A stretch of DNA of 64,000 bases from Deuterostichococcus epilithicus. Taxonomy: Eukaryota > Chlorophyta > Trebouxiophyceae > Prasiolales > Stichococcaceae. The translations under genes and the position numbers were made by a program. Below, in pieces: positions 36,301 through 46,512 of the stretch (position 1 is the stretch's first letter; each line of letters opens with the position of its first letter). Location of the stretch: the NCBI GenBank assembly GCA_033439295.1, contig JAVTLE010000008.1:2604001-2668000 (forward strand), in the 5' to 3' direction. The notes beneath the pieces were generated by a model that was not told the origin of the DNA, ran no database searches, and saw only the letters and a program-made list of their open reading frames with translations.

Positions 36301-37915
36301 AGTGACGCTTGGTACTCCCTGCCGCAATTTGCTCTCTGCATCCCTCGATTGCAATTGGCAATCCGATACTGATGCAATACGGCATCCATGTGCTGCTGCT
36401 GCTGCTGCTGCTGCTGCTACATGGTTCGCAGATGACCAGTCACGCCGCACCTTGGGCTTGGACATGAGGGTTTCGTAGTTGCCGGTGTGGAAGTGGGAGA
36501 AGGGATGCGAAGGGGCGGCAGCGCCGCGCCACAGCTGCATCTGGCGCCAGGCGTCGCTGTTGATGTTCTTGCCGTGCCTGCGGCGGGGGGCCAGGCTGTG
36601 ATCCGGCACATGGGCTGTGATCTGGCACACGGGCCAGGCGGGTGCATGATTGGGTGCTGCCAATTGAGCTCCGGATGCATCGCTGGCCATGATGCGCAGC
36701 TGTATCTGCAACAGCCGCCGTTGTGATAATGGGACGTGGATCGCCAAGTGACTCTGGGGAGAATGCGTTAAGGTGACAATGGCCATCGATTCTGGGAACG
36801 GGAACGCACTCAGAGTCCACTGCCTTGACCTCGCGCTCGACGCCGTCCTCGGAGATGAGCGGCGAGATGAAAAACTGCATTACGAAAGGTGAAGCACATC
36901 ACGATGTCTCATTGACACAAGAGCAGAGTCTGGACAGTCACATGTGCTGAACGGTGCGACGTAGTGGCGGAAGCAGAAAGGGTGGGATGGCTTCCGCTGC
37001 GAGTCGCTAGCAGCTGCAAGCTGACATGCAAGCCAAACGTGGGCGTCCATGAGCACGACGGCTGCGCACAAAGCAGTACCTGGACGAAGCGATCGAGCGC
37101 CGGCTCGAAGGACTGGTAATTGACGTCAAAGTGGTAGTTTGTGCTCTCGCCTGTAGGTCATCTAATATTGAAATTATTCTGATTCGTCTTTGTCATGATT
37201 ATGTGTCAATCTCGCGTGCGGCAAGCGTCAGGTACATTGGCAATTGCAGTGGCAGTCACTGACCTGACGTGTAGGCGTTTGTCATGCCGCCACGGTCTGA
37301 GATGAATCTGCATTGGTCAGCCAGCCGACATTGGAGTCATGGTCATCGAACGGCGAGATTTGCGACCACGCATCCACAGCTCAATTTCAGTAGTGAACAC
37401 GAACAAGTGAGAGCACAAAACATCCTCACTTTGAGTAGGCGTCCTCCTGCGGGTATTTCTCGCTGGCGTAGAACAGCATATGCTCCGTGAAGTGCGCCAG
37501 GCCCGGCAACTCCGGCGGGTCACTCAGGCTGCCGACTCTCACCTGTTGGCAAGGATCCCCTGATGTTCTGGGCCAGTTTATTGGTGTTTGTTTGTTGCTG
37601 GTGTGTGTGTGTGGTGTTGGTTGTGTTTCTGTTCCGGAGTTTGAGTCACCCTAGACGGCGCCAGGGCGCCGCCGAACAGCCAACTCCACCATGCATGCCC
37701 GAGTTGAGTCATGCCACCGCCGCGACAAGAATGACAGCAGTGCGGTAGCTCACATCAACGGACGCCGCTGCCTTGTCTGTCCCCTCGTCATGAACCAGAA
37801 GCACATGCATGCCGTTGTCGAGGCGGATGCGCCGGTAGTCAAGGTCGTCGGACTTGGGCTTGACCGGGGCCTGGGGGCTCGCAGAGCTCATGTGAGGCGC
37901 CTGCATCGCCACCAT
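26471..37915 (-). CDS. M16 zinc metalloprotease, insulin-degrading enzyme type
   Basis: Full-length homologue of insulin-degrading enzyme/nardilysin (pitrilysin family M16A), about 1123 aa in 22 phase-consistent exons: 37754-37915, 37430-37542, 37264-37307, 37080-37150, 36810-36874, 36451-36577, 35970-36144, 35495-35642, 34569-34702, 33670-33865, 33100-33220, 32669-32827, 32249-32344, 31826-31955, 30894-31030, 30182-30340, 29403-29549, 29004-29111, 28507-28656, 28057-28176, 27442-27609, 26471-27112. The inverted zinc site HFTEH is in exon 2, with the distal Glu region [10 protein letters not shown] in exon 5. Later landmarks are [42 protein letters not shown] and [10 protein letters not shown]. 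The last exon adds an Ala/Pro-rich stretch of about 120 residues between [10 protein letters not shown] and the closing [13 protein letters not shown], absent from the animal enzyme. No clear targeting signal; all introns are GT-AG. Confidence 0.95.
27283..27354. repeat. GCC microsatellite in the last intron of the M16 gene
   Basis: About 70 bp of nearly pure (GCC)n next to an N base at 27280; lies in the intron between exons 27442-27609 and 26471-27112. Confidence 0.9.
30041..30116 (-). repeat. Ghost copy of M16 exon 30182-30340, 3' half
   Basis: Downstream intron copy of the exon end. It reads [15 protein letters not shown] against the functional [15 protein letters not shown]; the plus-strand core gtcgtccacgtgccat aligns with gtcgtcc-type sequence at 30226-30240. 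Confidence 0.9.
30396..30444 (-). repeat. Ghost copy of M16 exon 30182-30340, 5' half
   Basis: Upstream intron copy of 30271-30322: the core cagcgcgatctgg is identical and the copy reads [14 protein letters not shown] against the functional [14 protein letters not shown]. This exon therefore has ghosts on both sides. Confidence 0.9.
31094..31168 (-). repeat. Ghost copy of M16 exon 30894-31030 5' end with acceptor
   Basis: Plus-strand gctccagcagcttgt is shared exactly with 30954-30968, and the copy continues through the exon start to an intact-looking caggcctgc acceptor on the gene strand. Confidence 0.88.
34885..35072 (-). repeat. Two or three ghost copies of M16 exon 34569-34702 5' end
   Basis: Functional exon start reads [17 protein letters not shown]. 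Copy 34885-34955 reads [17 protein letters not shown] after an intact ctgcag acceptor; copy 35018-35072 reads [15 protein letters not shown] after ctgcag; a fainter third lies at 35138-35172 after ggctgcag. Confidence 0.85.
36392..36418. repeat. CTG microsatellite in an M16 intron
   Basis: Nine CTG units in the intron between exons 36451-36577 and 35970-36144. Confidence 0.9.
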
Positions 37916-38672
37916 GACGAGGAGCACGGCGCAGAGGCGCACTCCACCAACCACCTCCCGATGCAGCGTTGTGCTGTCGCTGTAATTTTCGTCGACACAC
38001 GGCTACAGCAGCACGGGCATTGGGCTCAAAACGTCCAGTCAGTTTAGACTCTTGTCTGGTGCGCTGCGGTCGTGCAAACGCAATGATGGCCACGAAAACG
38101 TTCGAGAATGCTGTGTGCCGAAAGGGAGGTTCATCGCCTTTCGCTGTGGTCTTCTGACTGGAGTCCCCGTTCGCCTGAAGTTCCCTTCTAATTGGGACAG
38201 GTGAAGTCAGGCCAGGTTCCCAGCTACCTGACACCCGCCGAGGGGGTCCTTCCATTCGTGTGCACGAGCGGTGGCGTCCCATGAAGTGCACGGGAGGTGA
38301 TTGCACCAGCGGATGTCAAATCCAAGCTGATGTCCTTGCTGAACTACGCATGCACGCTCGACGCACTCACACGATCTATGACATTTCATCAAAACGATAC
38401 ACGATCCCCGAAGCGCTAAACTCCAAACGAACAATTGATCATGGTCCCTCTGAGCCTCTGGTACCGTCAGGCTCCCAGCGGGCAGCGGCACCCGCCGCCG
38501 GACACTTCCGCAGCTCTGCCGCGAACCGCAGCGCCAAGCAGCGCTCACGAGCGCTGCCGCTTTGCCGGCGGAGCCTGCAGCGCCGGCGACAGAAGATGAC
38601 TCCGTGTGGCCACGAATCTGTACGGCCCCGCAGGCTGCAGGCATGTGCGGCGCTTGCCGCCGGGCGCCCGCC
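37916..38672. other. Spacer between NAP1 3' end and M16 5' end
   Basis: Both flanking genes are on the minus strand; this 0.75 kb should hold the M16 promoter and the NAP1 3' UTR. An upstream M16 exon with a different start cannot be excluded because the open frame continues past 37915 without ATG. Nothing else recognised. Confidence 0.4.
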
Positions 38673-41600
38673 TCATTGCTGCTTGCACTCCTGCGGCTGC
38701 TGCGCGGTGTCGGCCGCGGCGGAGCGGCCCTTGCCCCTCACCTCGCCGGCCTCCTCATCGTCGTCCTGCGGGCGCCACCAGAGCCGGCGGCTGCGCGGCC
38801 TCAGCATGCTTGAACGGAGGCAACAAGCACATTCCCAAAACAGGTCTGCCGCCCGCCACTGCGAACCGACACCGACTGCCAAACACGCCAACCGGATGCA
38901 AGGGCTTGCCAAATATTGCACCCTTACGGGTTGTCACCCTTGAAAGGCATCCGACAACAACGCAGCGACAACACACCAGCAGCAGCGCGGCCGGTGGGTG
39001 GGAAAGGAGGTGGCGAGAAAGATGGCGGTTCCTCCAGGCTCCGCAAGGCGCACAAGCTACAGAGACTGTAGCGACGGCGCCCACCTCATCATCGTCATCC
39101 TCATCGTCATCGTCTTCGTCGTCGTCATCCTCATCGTCGTCCTCGTCATCGTCCTCATCGAAATCCTCCTCCTGCTCGATGGCGTCCCCCGTGTACCAGG
39201 CCACCGCGTGCGGGATGAGCTTCTCTCGGATGATGTCCCTGTGTGTGACGGACGAGGGGTTTAGAGTATCAGGGTAGATTTACAATAGACAGCTCTGATG
39301 AGAACTTGTGTGTTCGGCATGGCACTCTGGTGGCTGGGGTGAACCTTCGCGAGGAAAGTCACTTGTAGGGCACGGCCAGCAGGAATGGAGCACCCGCAGG
39401 ACACTGGTGACATCCAGGTCCGCTGGTAGTTCAGCGACCTTCTAGAAGCGGAGTCTGTAGAGCAGGCCTGCATCTCTCGATGCTGACGGCATTGCAAACG
39501 CAAAACATGGCCAAGCGCCCTCATTGATCTGCTGCCATTGCTCAATTAGCCGACAACGACACTGCTGCTGCCGGTGCAGATCTGTTATTTAAAAATGTCA
39601 GCAGCAGCGGCCAGCAGCAGTGGCAACGGCGACTTTGGGGCAATGGCGGCACCAGCCAAACGCTTGACCCTTAGGGCGCATCCAACTTGGCAGTCCTCCA
39701 AGACATCCTCCAGGACGACAGCTGTGCACGACCTGCAGGCGCCTCGATCGCCGCCTCAGGCGCACAGCCCAGGACCCTGCTGCAGCCGCTGCAGCACCCA
39801 AATGACCCTAAACCCTACAGACCCCCCTGAAAGCGCACCCCATCTCGTAGTCCTCCTCGATGACGGCCTGAAGCTCCTCGATCGCGTCCTCCGTCAGCGT
39901 CGCGCCCTGCTCGGGCACCTCTGGCGGCGTGAAGAAGTCGAAGAAGCTGGGCACCGGCTCGAGCTTGGTCTGCGGCTTGGCGCCCGGCTTGGCGCCCTTC
40001 TTCGGCTTCTTCTTCATCACCTGGCGGGCCAGGAATGAGTGGGATGAGGATGCGATGGTGAATCGACAGGCAGGGCGGCAGTTTGCAGGCTTGCGCGCCC
40101 TGCTTCGGGTCCTTCATCACCTGGCAGGAAGAGACCGCGGCTGTCAAGAATGGGGAACGGAAGGTCTTTGATGAAACCTGTGTCACCAGGTTCGCCAACA
40201 CCAGGCGGATAACACAGGACAACTGCGGCTGTCAGGTCTGCCGACTGCGCTGTTTCCGCGCCAGCAGCTGCGCAGGCAGGGCGCTGTGGCAAAGCACACT
40301 GGCATGCTCTCTGCTGGCACCCCTCCAGACAGCCCTCCTAGCATTGCCATTACAATGGTCTTGACCTGACAACCCCACCATGATTACAGGAGACAACAAG
40401 GAGTACGACGAGAACAGCCACGCGCCCTGACAATGGGGTCGGTGCCGGCGTCCATGTCAATGAACTAGCCAGCCCAAAAGTCCACAGGAGCGACCACGCA
40501 CCTTGCCGGCGTCAATATCAATGGAGCAGCGAGCTTGAAAGTTCACAGGCGCGACCGCGCACCTTGACGGTGGGGATCAAGATTTAGGGTTTGGGTATCG
40601 CGCACCTTGACGGTGGGGTTCTTGCCGGCGGCCCACTCGATCTTGGTGCCCTCCGCCTTCTCCAGCACATTGTCCTCATCCTCCGCCATGTGGTACGTCT
40701 TCGTCTAGCGCAGACACGCCAGAGGAGAGGCGCGTCAGCAAACACTGGTGTATGGGCAAGATGCGGGCAGAAACACAGGATCCGGACAAGTCAGCAGGCG
40801 CAAAGTCAGCAGGCGCAGTGGCGGACTCTGCAGTATGTTGCGACTGATCTGGCGTCCAAGGAACCGGGGCCGAGTGGGGACCTGGACGACTGCAGCGCAC
40901 GGCACGCAGCGCAGCGCCGTGCGCCGCAGGCGTCACATCGTCGCCGCCTCCCCTGGGTGCACTTGGAATTGACCCACGTATGGAACAGCTGCAAGTGGAG
41001 GCGCTTCTCGACAGGCTATTGACGAGGCGTGCAACGGTGGCACACTCCCAGGTCGGCAAGGCATAATCCCGAGGCGCACAGCGGCCTGACAGCAGAACGA
41101 TTCGCGACTCCAAGCAGGGCGGGTGCGGCGGTCGTGTGACACTCAGCGAACCCCTGGAAGATCACGTACTCAGAGGAGCACGCACCAGCGTCTCGTGCGG
41201 GAAGAAGGGGTTCTTGGCGAAGTGGAAGGTCAGCCGGAAGCCGTACTCGCCCTCCTCCGGGTCCAACTCCTCGTCCGTGATGTCCGTCAGGAATTCCAGC
41301 ACCGCCTCGTCCTTCTCCGAGATCTGTTTGGTAGAAAGCAGGACACATCGCACAACTCGCAAGCAGGTGCTCGGTCTATTCTGTCGATGCTTCCCATCAC
41401 GAGCCAATCGCTGACTTGTCGTTGTGGATTCGCATGTAAACAGATCGCAACCACGTTTGTTTTCGATGATGCTTTCCCAACTGCACCACGTCCATATTCC
41501 CCGTCAAGAACATGAGAGATTGTTGCAGGCGACGCCAAAAATGCACACACCCAGAGGCACCATGCCTGCCCTCAGCACGCTGACAGTTGACGACGCCGCC

Positions 41601-43535
41601 AGCGGACAACACATTGATGGGCGCTCACAAAATTGCTCCGCTTGAGGTCTGCTGCCGACTGACAGCGTCAGCGCCACCCCAACATAGCTTGCAACACTGG
41701 CCCGCTCAAAGACCCCCCATCATAAGTCGCACCGCCAATCGCTCAGGCAACCTGCGATGCTTTCCGAAATGAATTTGCAGAAGGTTGAGCGCACCTTTTC
41801 CCCGATCTCCTCGTAGTTGCGCAGCACGTTGAGCCAGAACTCCGGGATGCCTGCCGGCACCTCGGCACCGCCGCCCTCCTTTCCAGCCTCGCCGCCTTCC
41901 TCCGTCTCAGCCTCCTCGCCCTCCGCAGGCGCCGGCGGCTCCTTCTTGCCGGTCACGATCTCGGTGCGCTCGGCAAACAGGGGCTCTGCGCAGGAGGCAG
42001 CACAGCATGGCGCGCAGGAAACAGCACAGCGTGGAGTCGCCTGACTCGCAAGATGGCAGTGGCGGCTCCGGGAAAAAATGTCTCCTCCCCCGCAGCGCCC
42101 CCACACAGATGGCAGACAAGACCACCGTGGTGAACGGTTCCTGCCCTCACTCATTGATCAAAGCCTCGGACTCTCTCGTTGAGGGAAGCCTCGAACAGCG
42201 CCTTTGTCTTCTTGGCAACGAGCGCATGCCTCGCCAAAACAGCTCCCGAACATCCTTCAGTCCGCTTCACACTCGGCCAGCAGCGCACCATGATCAGTTC
42301 CCTAATGTCCTGCCTCAGACTATAGCGACGTGTATGAAACATAGCTCCAGCGTGACGCACCGTACTTGGCGCGGTACTTCTTCTCGATCTGTCGCATCTC
42401 CTCCTCGAACTCCTCCTCCAGCTCGTCGTGCTTGTCCTGCAGCGACTCCAGGTACCGGATGCGCCGCCGCACCTGCGCCAGGTGGGAAAACCCTCCGTCC
42501 GGACTGCAATGTTCTGCAGCACCTGTCGGCTGGCATTTGCAGAGGAGCAGCGACCAGCGGACAGCAATTGGAAGTTGGCGACATCCGAGAAGCCCTGGCA
42601 ATGTCCGAGAGAAGCCTGGGGTCTGGACCTGTGGTGTCCAGCGAGTATTGCCAAGGAATTGCTGCGGCGCTGCGGCGCTGAGCAGTTACGGGGGTCCAAG
42701 GCGCGTTATGATGTGGCAAGTTTAGTGGCTGGCCAACCGGCGTACCTTTGCGGGCAGCGACTCGATGAAACCCGATGACATGCCGACCATGTTGCCCAGG
42801 CCACTCTGCACAGCAGCGATGCACAGTGGTTGATGGCGCAGGTTCACAACCGGCTCATTAGTAGGGCAATAGACAAACACAGCCGGGGCAGGTCAACAGC
42901 AGCATATGCTCTGCATCAATAGGATGCACAGGTTGTGAAGTCAGTCACGAGTTGTTTCGCCGATGCAGTTGACCCGCGTGCCATACCTGGAGTGCCGCTA
43001 GGATGGCGGAGTTGCCGCCTGCTGCCTGTGCAAGCATTGCCGCTGCCTCTGCACTAGCAGAGAGACAGCTTCAGCAGCACTTAAGCGGCAGCCGCTGAAT
43101 TTTAATGGGGACACCATCCGCAGAACGCGCATGTGCAGCAAGGTGCTTCAGTTGGCAATAAACAGAGTGTATGCGAGCGTCGAGATGCTGGTTCTGAGCA
43201 TGCAGTGTATGTTGATGGCTGTCTTGGTAAGAGTGTGCAGTGCAGGCTGCAGTCCAGTAAGAGCACCGAGACAGTTGCAGCTGTTGCGTGAGGCCCTGGA
43301 CCTATCGACAAGCCAAGCTTATCGTCCAGGGCAATGACAGCGGCCGCCGAAGTGGTTGCACCACCCCGGTGGGCGCCTTCGAAAGTTTCCACAGTTGCTG
43401 CAAGACCTGGGAGACCGACGTGATCGTGCAGCTACCGTGCTTACCTGGAGTGAATTGTGTGTCGCCACCGGCTGTGTTCTGAATCTCCTCTATGACCTCC
43501 GCCGTGGGCTGCTCTGCCTCCTTCTGGTCGGCCAT
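38673..43535 (-). CDS. NAP1: Nucleosome assembly protein 1 (NAP1), CKQQ-terminated
   Basis: Histone H2A-H2B chaperone, 384 aa. Exons (complement): 38673-38765, 39085-39238, 39839-40020, 40606-40704, 41186-41323, 41795-41985, 42361-42472, 42746-42805, 42987-43021, 43445-43535; phases agree. The N-terminal dimerisation helix is RYLESLQDKHDELEEEFEEE; the NAP fold has IPEFWLNVLRNYEEIGEK, YGFRLTFHFAKNPFFPHETL joined to TKTYHM, and VPSFFDFFTPPEVPEQ, then IIREKLIPHAVAWYTGDAIE. The tail is a long Asp/Glu run followed by EVRGKGRS and ends PQECKQQ. C-terminal CKQQ is the farnesylation motif known in plant NAP1 proteins. An acidic Glu-rich insertion (AEGEEAETEEGGEAGKEGGG) sits inside the fold. The second exon uses the downstream AG of a tandem acceptor, chosen because only that keeps the frame. 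Confidence 0.95.
40096..40128 (-). repeat. Ghost copy of NAP1 exon 39839-40020 5' end
   Basis: Plus-strand segment cttcatcacctggc with its acceptor, at 40012-40025 in the functional site, is repeated about 100 bp upstream in the intron together with a decayed gccctgcttcggg piece. Confidence 0.8.
40421..40598 (-). repeat. Tandem ghost array of NAP1 exon 40606-40704 donor end
   Basis: The exon end and donor (plus strand cgcgcaccttgacggtgggg at 40600) recur at about 40556, 40497 and 40424, with unit length near 60-70 bp. The spacer text (gaaagttcacaggcgcgacc / aaaagtccacaggagcgacc) repeats as well, so the unit includes intron. Confidence 0.88.
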
Positions 43536-43846
43536 CACTCCTGCCTCGCGCTGCGCTGCAGTGTCAGAGGCGATTCAAAGGTGTTTTGATGGTTTAGCAA
43601 GCTTCCTCAGGATGCAGATACTTGACGCAGGATGAAAACGCGCACTGCAAATTGCAGTTGGCATTTTCGAGAAATGCTGCCCTAATAAACATGGACTAGC
43701 AACGCTAGCTCGTGTGCATGTATGCTGTACTGTACACATCAGCAGCGAATAGAACGCGATCTACAGCTTGTCGAACAGCTTTATAGAGGATGACTTCTGT
43801 CCCAGATGCGCACACATTGGCGTCGCGCGAGTAGCGTCTTCTGTTG
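43536..43846. promoter_or_regulatory. Bidirectional promoter region NAP1 / NYN gene
   Basis: 311 bp between two divergent start codons; lower GC than the coding flanks. No specific element can be named with confidence. Confidence 0.45.
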
Positions 43847-45597
43847 ATGGCAGCGACTTGCACGGCAGCGCTGCCAAGCGTGATGCTTCAAAGAAACCCC
43901 CTGGATGCGGTCCAGCTTGCAGTTCGTCCTGGAAGTTTCTCGAACTACCATGATTCGCTTTCCACCGGCCGAAGGGTCCGCAGGAATACGTGCAGATGTC
44001 TGGTGGTGGCTGAAGTTCCACTTCCCGCGCGATGCCCCTGCATGGCTGCGCACAGACTTGTGTGCAGATACGCTGCCACAGATGTCCCAACCGCGCTACA
44101 GGAAGACTCTCAGCTGCTCGACCTCCTGATATTGTGGGACCTTGACAACCTCACACCCAGCATGAGGAATGCCGCGCTTTGGGCTGCCACCCTCCAGGTG
44201 TCGCCTCACCCATGCATGCCTGCGAGGTGTTTCACTTTGTAGTAGGATTTATATGAACCTGCGAATGTAACCACTTGAAGAATCATACTCTGTACTTGCA
44301 GGAGGCTGCGTCGCGACTTGGCGGTCGCCTACATGGATTTGAAGCGTTTGGGAACCCCGCAACGCTGAACAGGCACCCCGGGCTGCAGGACACTCTCGCG
44401 GTGGCGGGTGTCAACGTCATGGAGGCTACCTCTAGGCAGGGACCTCCTGATCGAGTCACTCAGCGCAGCCTTGCTGCAAGTCGAGCATCATGCTTTGAAA
44501 TTCGGCAGCGAGAGGCGGGATATGCATGCCGCGCTCGTTTGCTGCACACCACTGACTTCACCGCTGTCCGGCACCGTTCTCAGATTAGACGTGAGCTTAT
44601 GTCGCCTGCGCAGTCCTCAGTCTGCGGACCTGCTGATCACATCGGCTGCGACACGCTTTGCAAATGCGCGCCGCCAGAGTGGGCGCCTGGCCATTGCATC
44701 GAATGACACAGGTGAGGTGCTCGGCAATGTGCATCTGCTGCTGATCTGCATACTGTGCAGATATTCAGGATGCTCAACTGCTCAGAAAGTGACGCTTCAC
44801 ATGCGTGCTGCAGGCTTTGCATCGGTGCTCTCATATGCCGCCGCTTGCGGCTGCGACACCATCAGCATAGGTATGCATTCCACTCGTAGAGCACGTTGTG
44901 CAATCATGATGTTCGCTGTTATGCGACCGCCTGACCCGGAGCACACCGCCGCCAGCCTGCCCCACAGCGCATGTCTGTTTATTCCAGAGACGCTCATATG
45001 CCTTCCACACACGCACTGTCCGCTGCTACAGGCACATGGCACCGGCAGAAGCGGCACAGCTCGCGGCTGCTGGGCTGGACGCGCCACCCCCTCGCGCAAG
45101 CGGCCTGTGCGTCGGTGCTGTGGGGTCGCACGGAGCCGTCGACAGGTGTCGTTCTTCTTCCTGGTCTCGTCAAGGAGAGCTGGCAGACGCGCATGTTCCG
45201 TCTCGTCACTCCATCTTGCTGTCCTGTCTGGCCTGCTGTGCGTGGCCACCTATAGACAATTTCGCACCACCCCAAGAGGCAGAAGAACGGCACCTGGTGC
45301 ATGCTTGAAACCCACCACAGGCTCAGTGGTGGTATGTCCGTCTTGCAGAGCCCAACTTCAGCCGCAGCAGGCCGGATCGAATGTGGCAGCGGCTGGCCAG
45401 GTCGCCAGGGAACAGCAACACCGTCGACGACAGTGGCACCGGTGTCAGCGTCAGCGGCGGCGGCAGCGTGCCTTACAGCATCTGGCGGCGCGGCGGCGCC
45501 AGGCTTGCAGCCTCTGGCGTTGCAGGCACAGGCACGGCTGCCGGCGCCGGCAACAGCGGCGATGGCAACAGCGGCGCCGCGGCCGTGGTGGGATGCT
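43847..45597 (+). CDS. NYN-domain (PIN-like ribonuclease) protein, 3' part uncertain
   Basis: Putative RNA-processing nuclease of the NYN/limkain type. Phase-consistent exons 43847-44197, 44302-44435, 44614-44711 and 44814-44870 give an Arg-rich presequence-like N-terminus, then the NYN core: LLILWDLDNLTPS (first acidic motif), RLGGRLHGFEAFGN, SADLLITSAATRFANARR, LAIASNDTGFASVLSYAAAC and GCDTISIG. In NYN domains the third motif is usually SxDxDF; here the second Asp is Gly (NDTGF), so catalysis is doubtful. The second intron has an AG|GC donor (44436-44437). Downstream of 45034 an exon beginning GTWHRQK is possible, and a Gly/Ala-rich low-complexity stretch reaches 45600, but the frame there could not be decided. 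Confidence 0.65.
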
Positions 45598-45719
45598 AGT
45601 GGACGAGGCTGGGATGCCTGCGGCTCGAACGAGGCCTGGCGGCAGGGCAGCGGAAGGATGCCGGGCATCAGCCTGTGGTAGGAACAGCTATCCTGTCATG
45701 CACTCCCCTCTTGACTGAG

Positions 45720-46512
45720 AGGCACCTTCAGCAGTAAATATGACATGTGATTGCATGCGCCTTGTTGTTGTCTGCAGAGTGCTTCGCCTCATAGCTGCTG
45801 CGCAGCCTGAACGAGGGCAGAGGTCTGCAGTGTGATTTTCATATCGAATGCTGCGCAGGTTCTTAATTCGTGAAGTCGAGAGGCCGTCTTCCGATTGCGC
45901 TCTGCTACCGCACCCAAAGCCCAGTCAGAAGCTACGACTGACGTCCAGTACCTAGGTAACAGGTTCTTGCGGCACTGCAAGTTGTGCGAATTAGTGTGGT
46001 CCGTCTTCAGAAGCTTTGTCATGTTCCTACCTATATAGCGTTCAATCTGCGGCTGTTGGGGACAAAGCCGCATCGACCGCATCAGCCTCGCGCTACACAA
46101 GCACACTTCACTGAAACCGCTTGGTGCTCACTGTACACCAGTGGCCCATAAGCTCTCGACCACCACCCACAGAACTCCGGCACCCCGAAGCTTTAAAATC
46201 GCCCACTTGGAATTGGAGGTTGCAACACACCAGCCCCAGCTGCTCATGACTGCCGCATGCCTCCATGGCTGCCATATCTGGCGCAAATGCCAGCTTTGCT
46301 GCTGGCCACTCTTACCTCTGTCGCCATCGTCACACCCGCAGGATCTGCGTCTTGTTTCCTGCGGGTCGGTGGCATGGTCCGGTCTGAGCAAGGTCCCAAG
46401 AGTCACCGCAGAGGCGCATCCTGCACTCGCTGCGCTTTGGCATACATGTGCGGCTGGAGCACATCTCATCCAGAACATCACATCCAATCCAGATGTCCCA
46501 TGCAACTCTGGC
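45720..46512. other. Convergent 3' region NYN / LWD1-like
   Basis: 0.8 kb between convergent genes. Moderate GC, no exon or RNA gene recognised. Confidence 0.4.

Noticed and set aside
39085-39180. Val/Leu/Ile-rich plus-strand frame opposite the NAP1 acidic tail
   Set aside because: Reverse complement of Asp/Glu codons; not a membrane protein.
44408-45718. Long 436-codon plus-strand frame across the NYN gene
   Set aside because: It reads straight through introns that the NYN domain motifs and splice phases require to be removed, though its 3' part might contain true exons.
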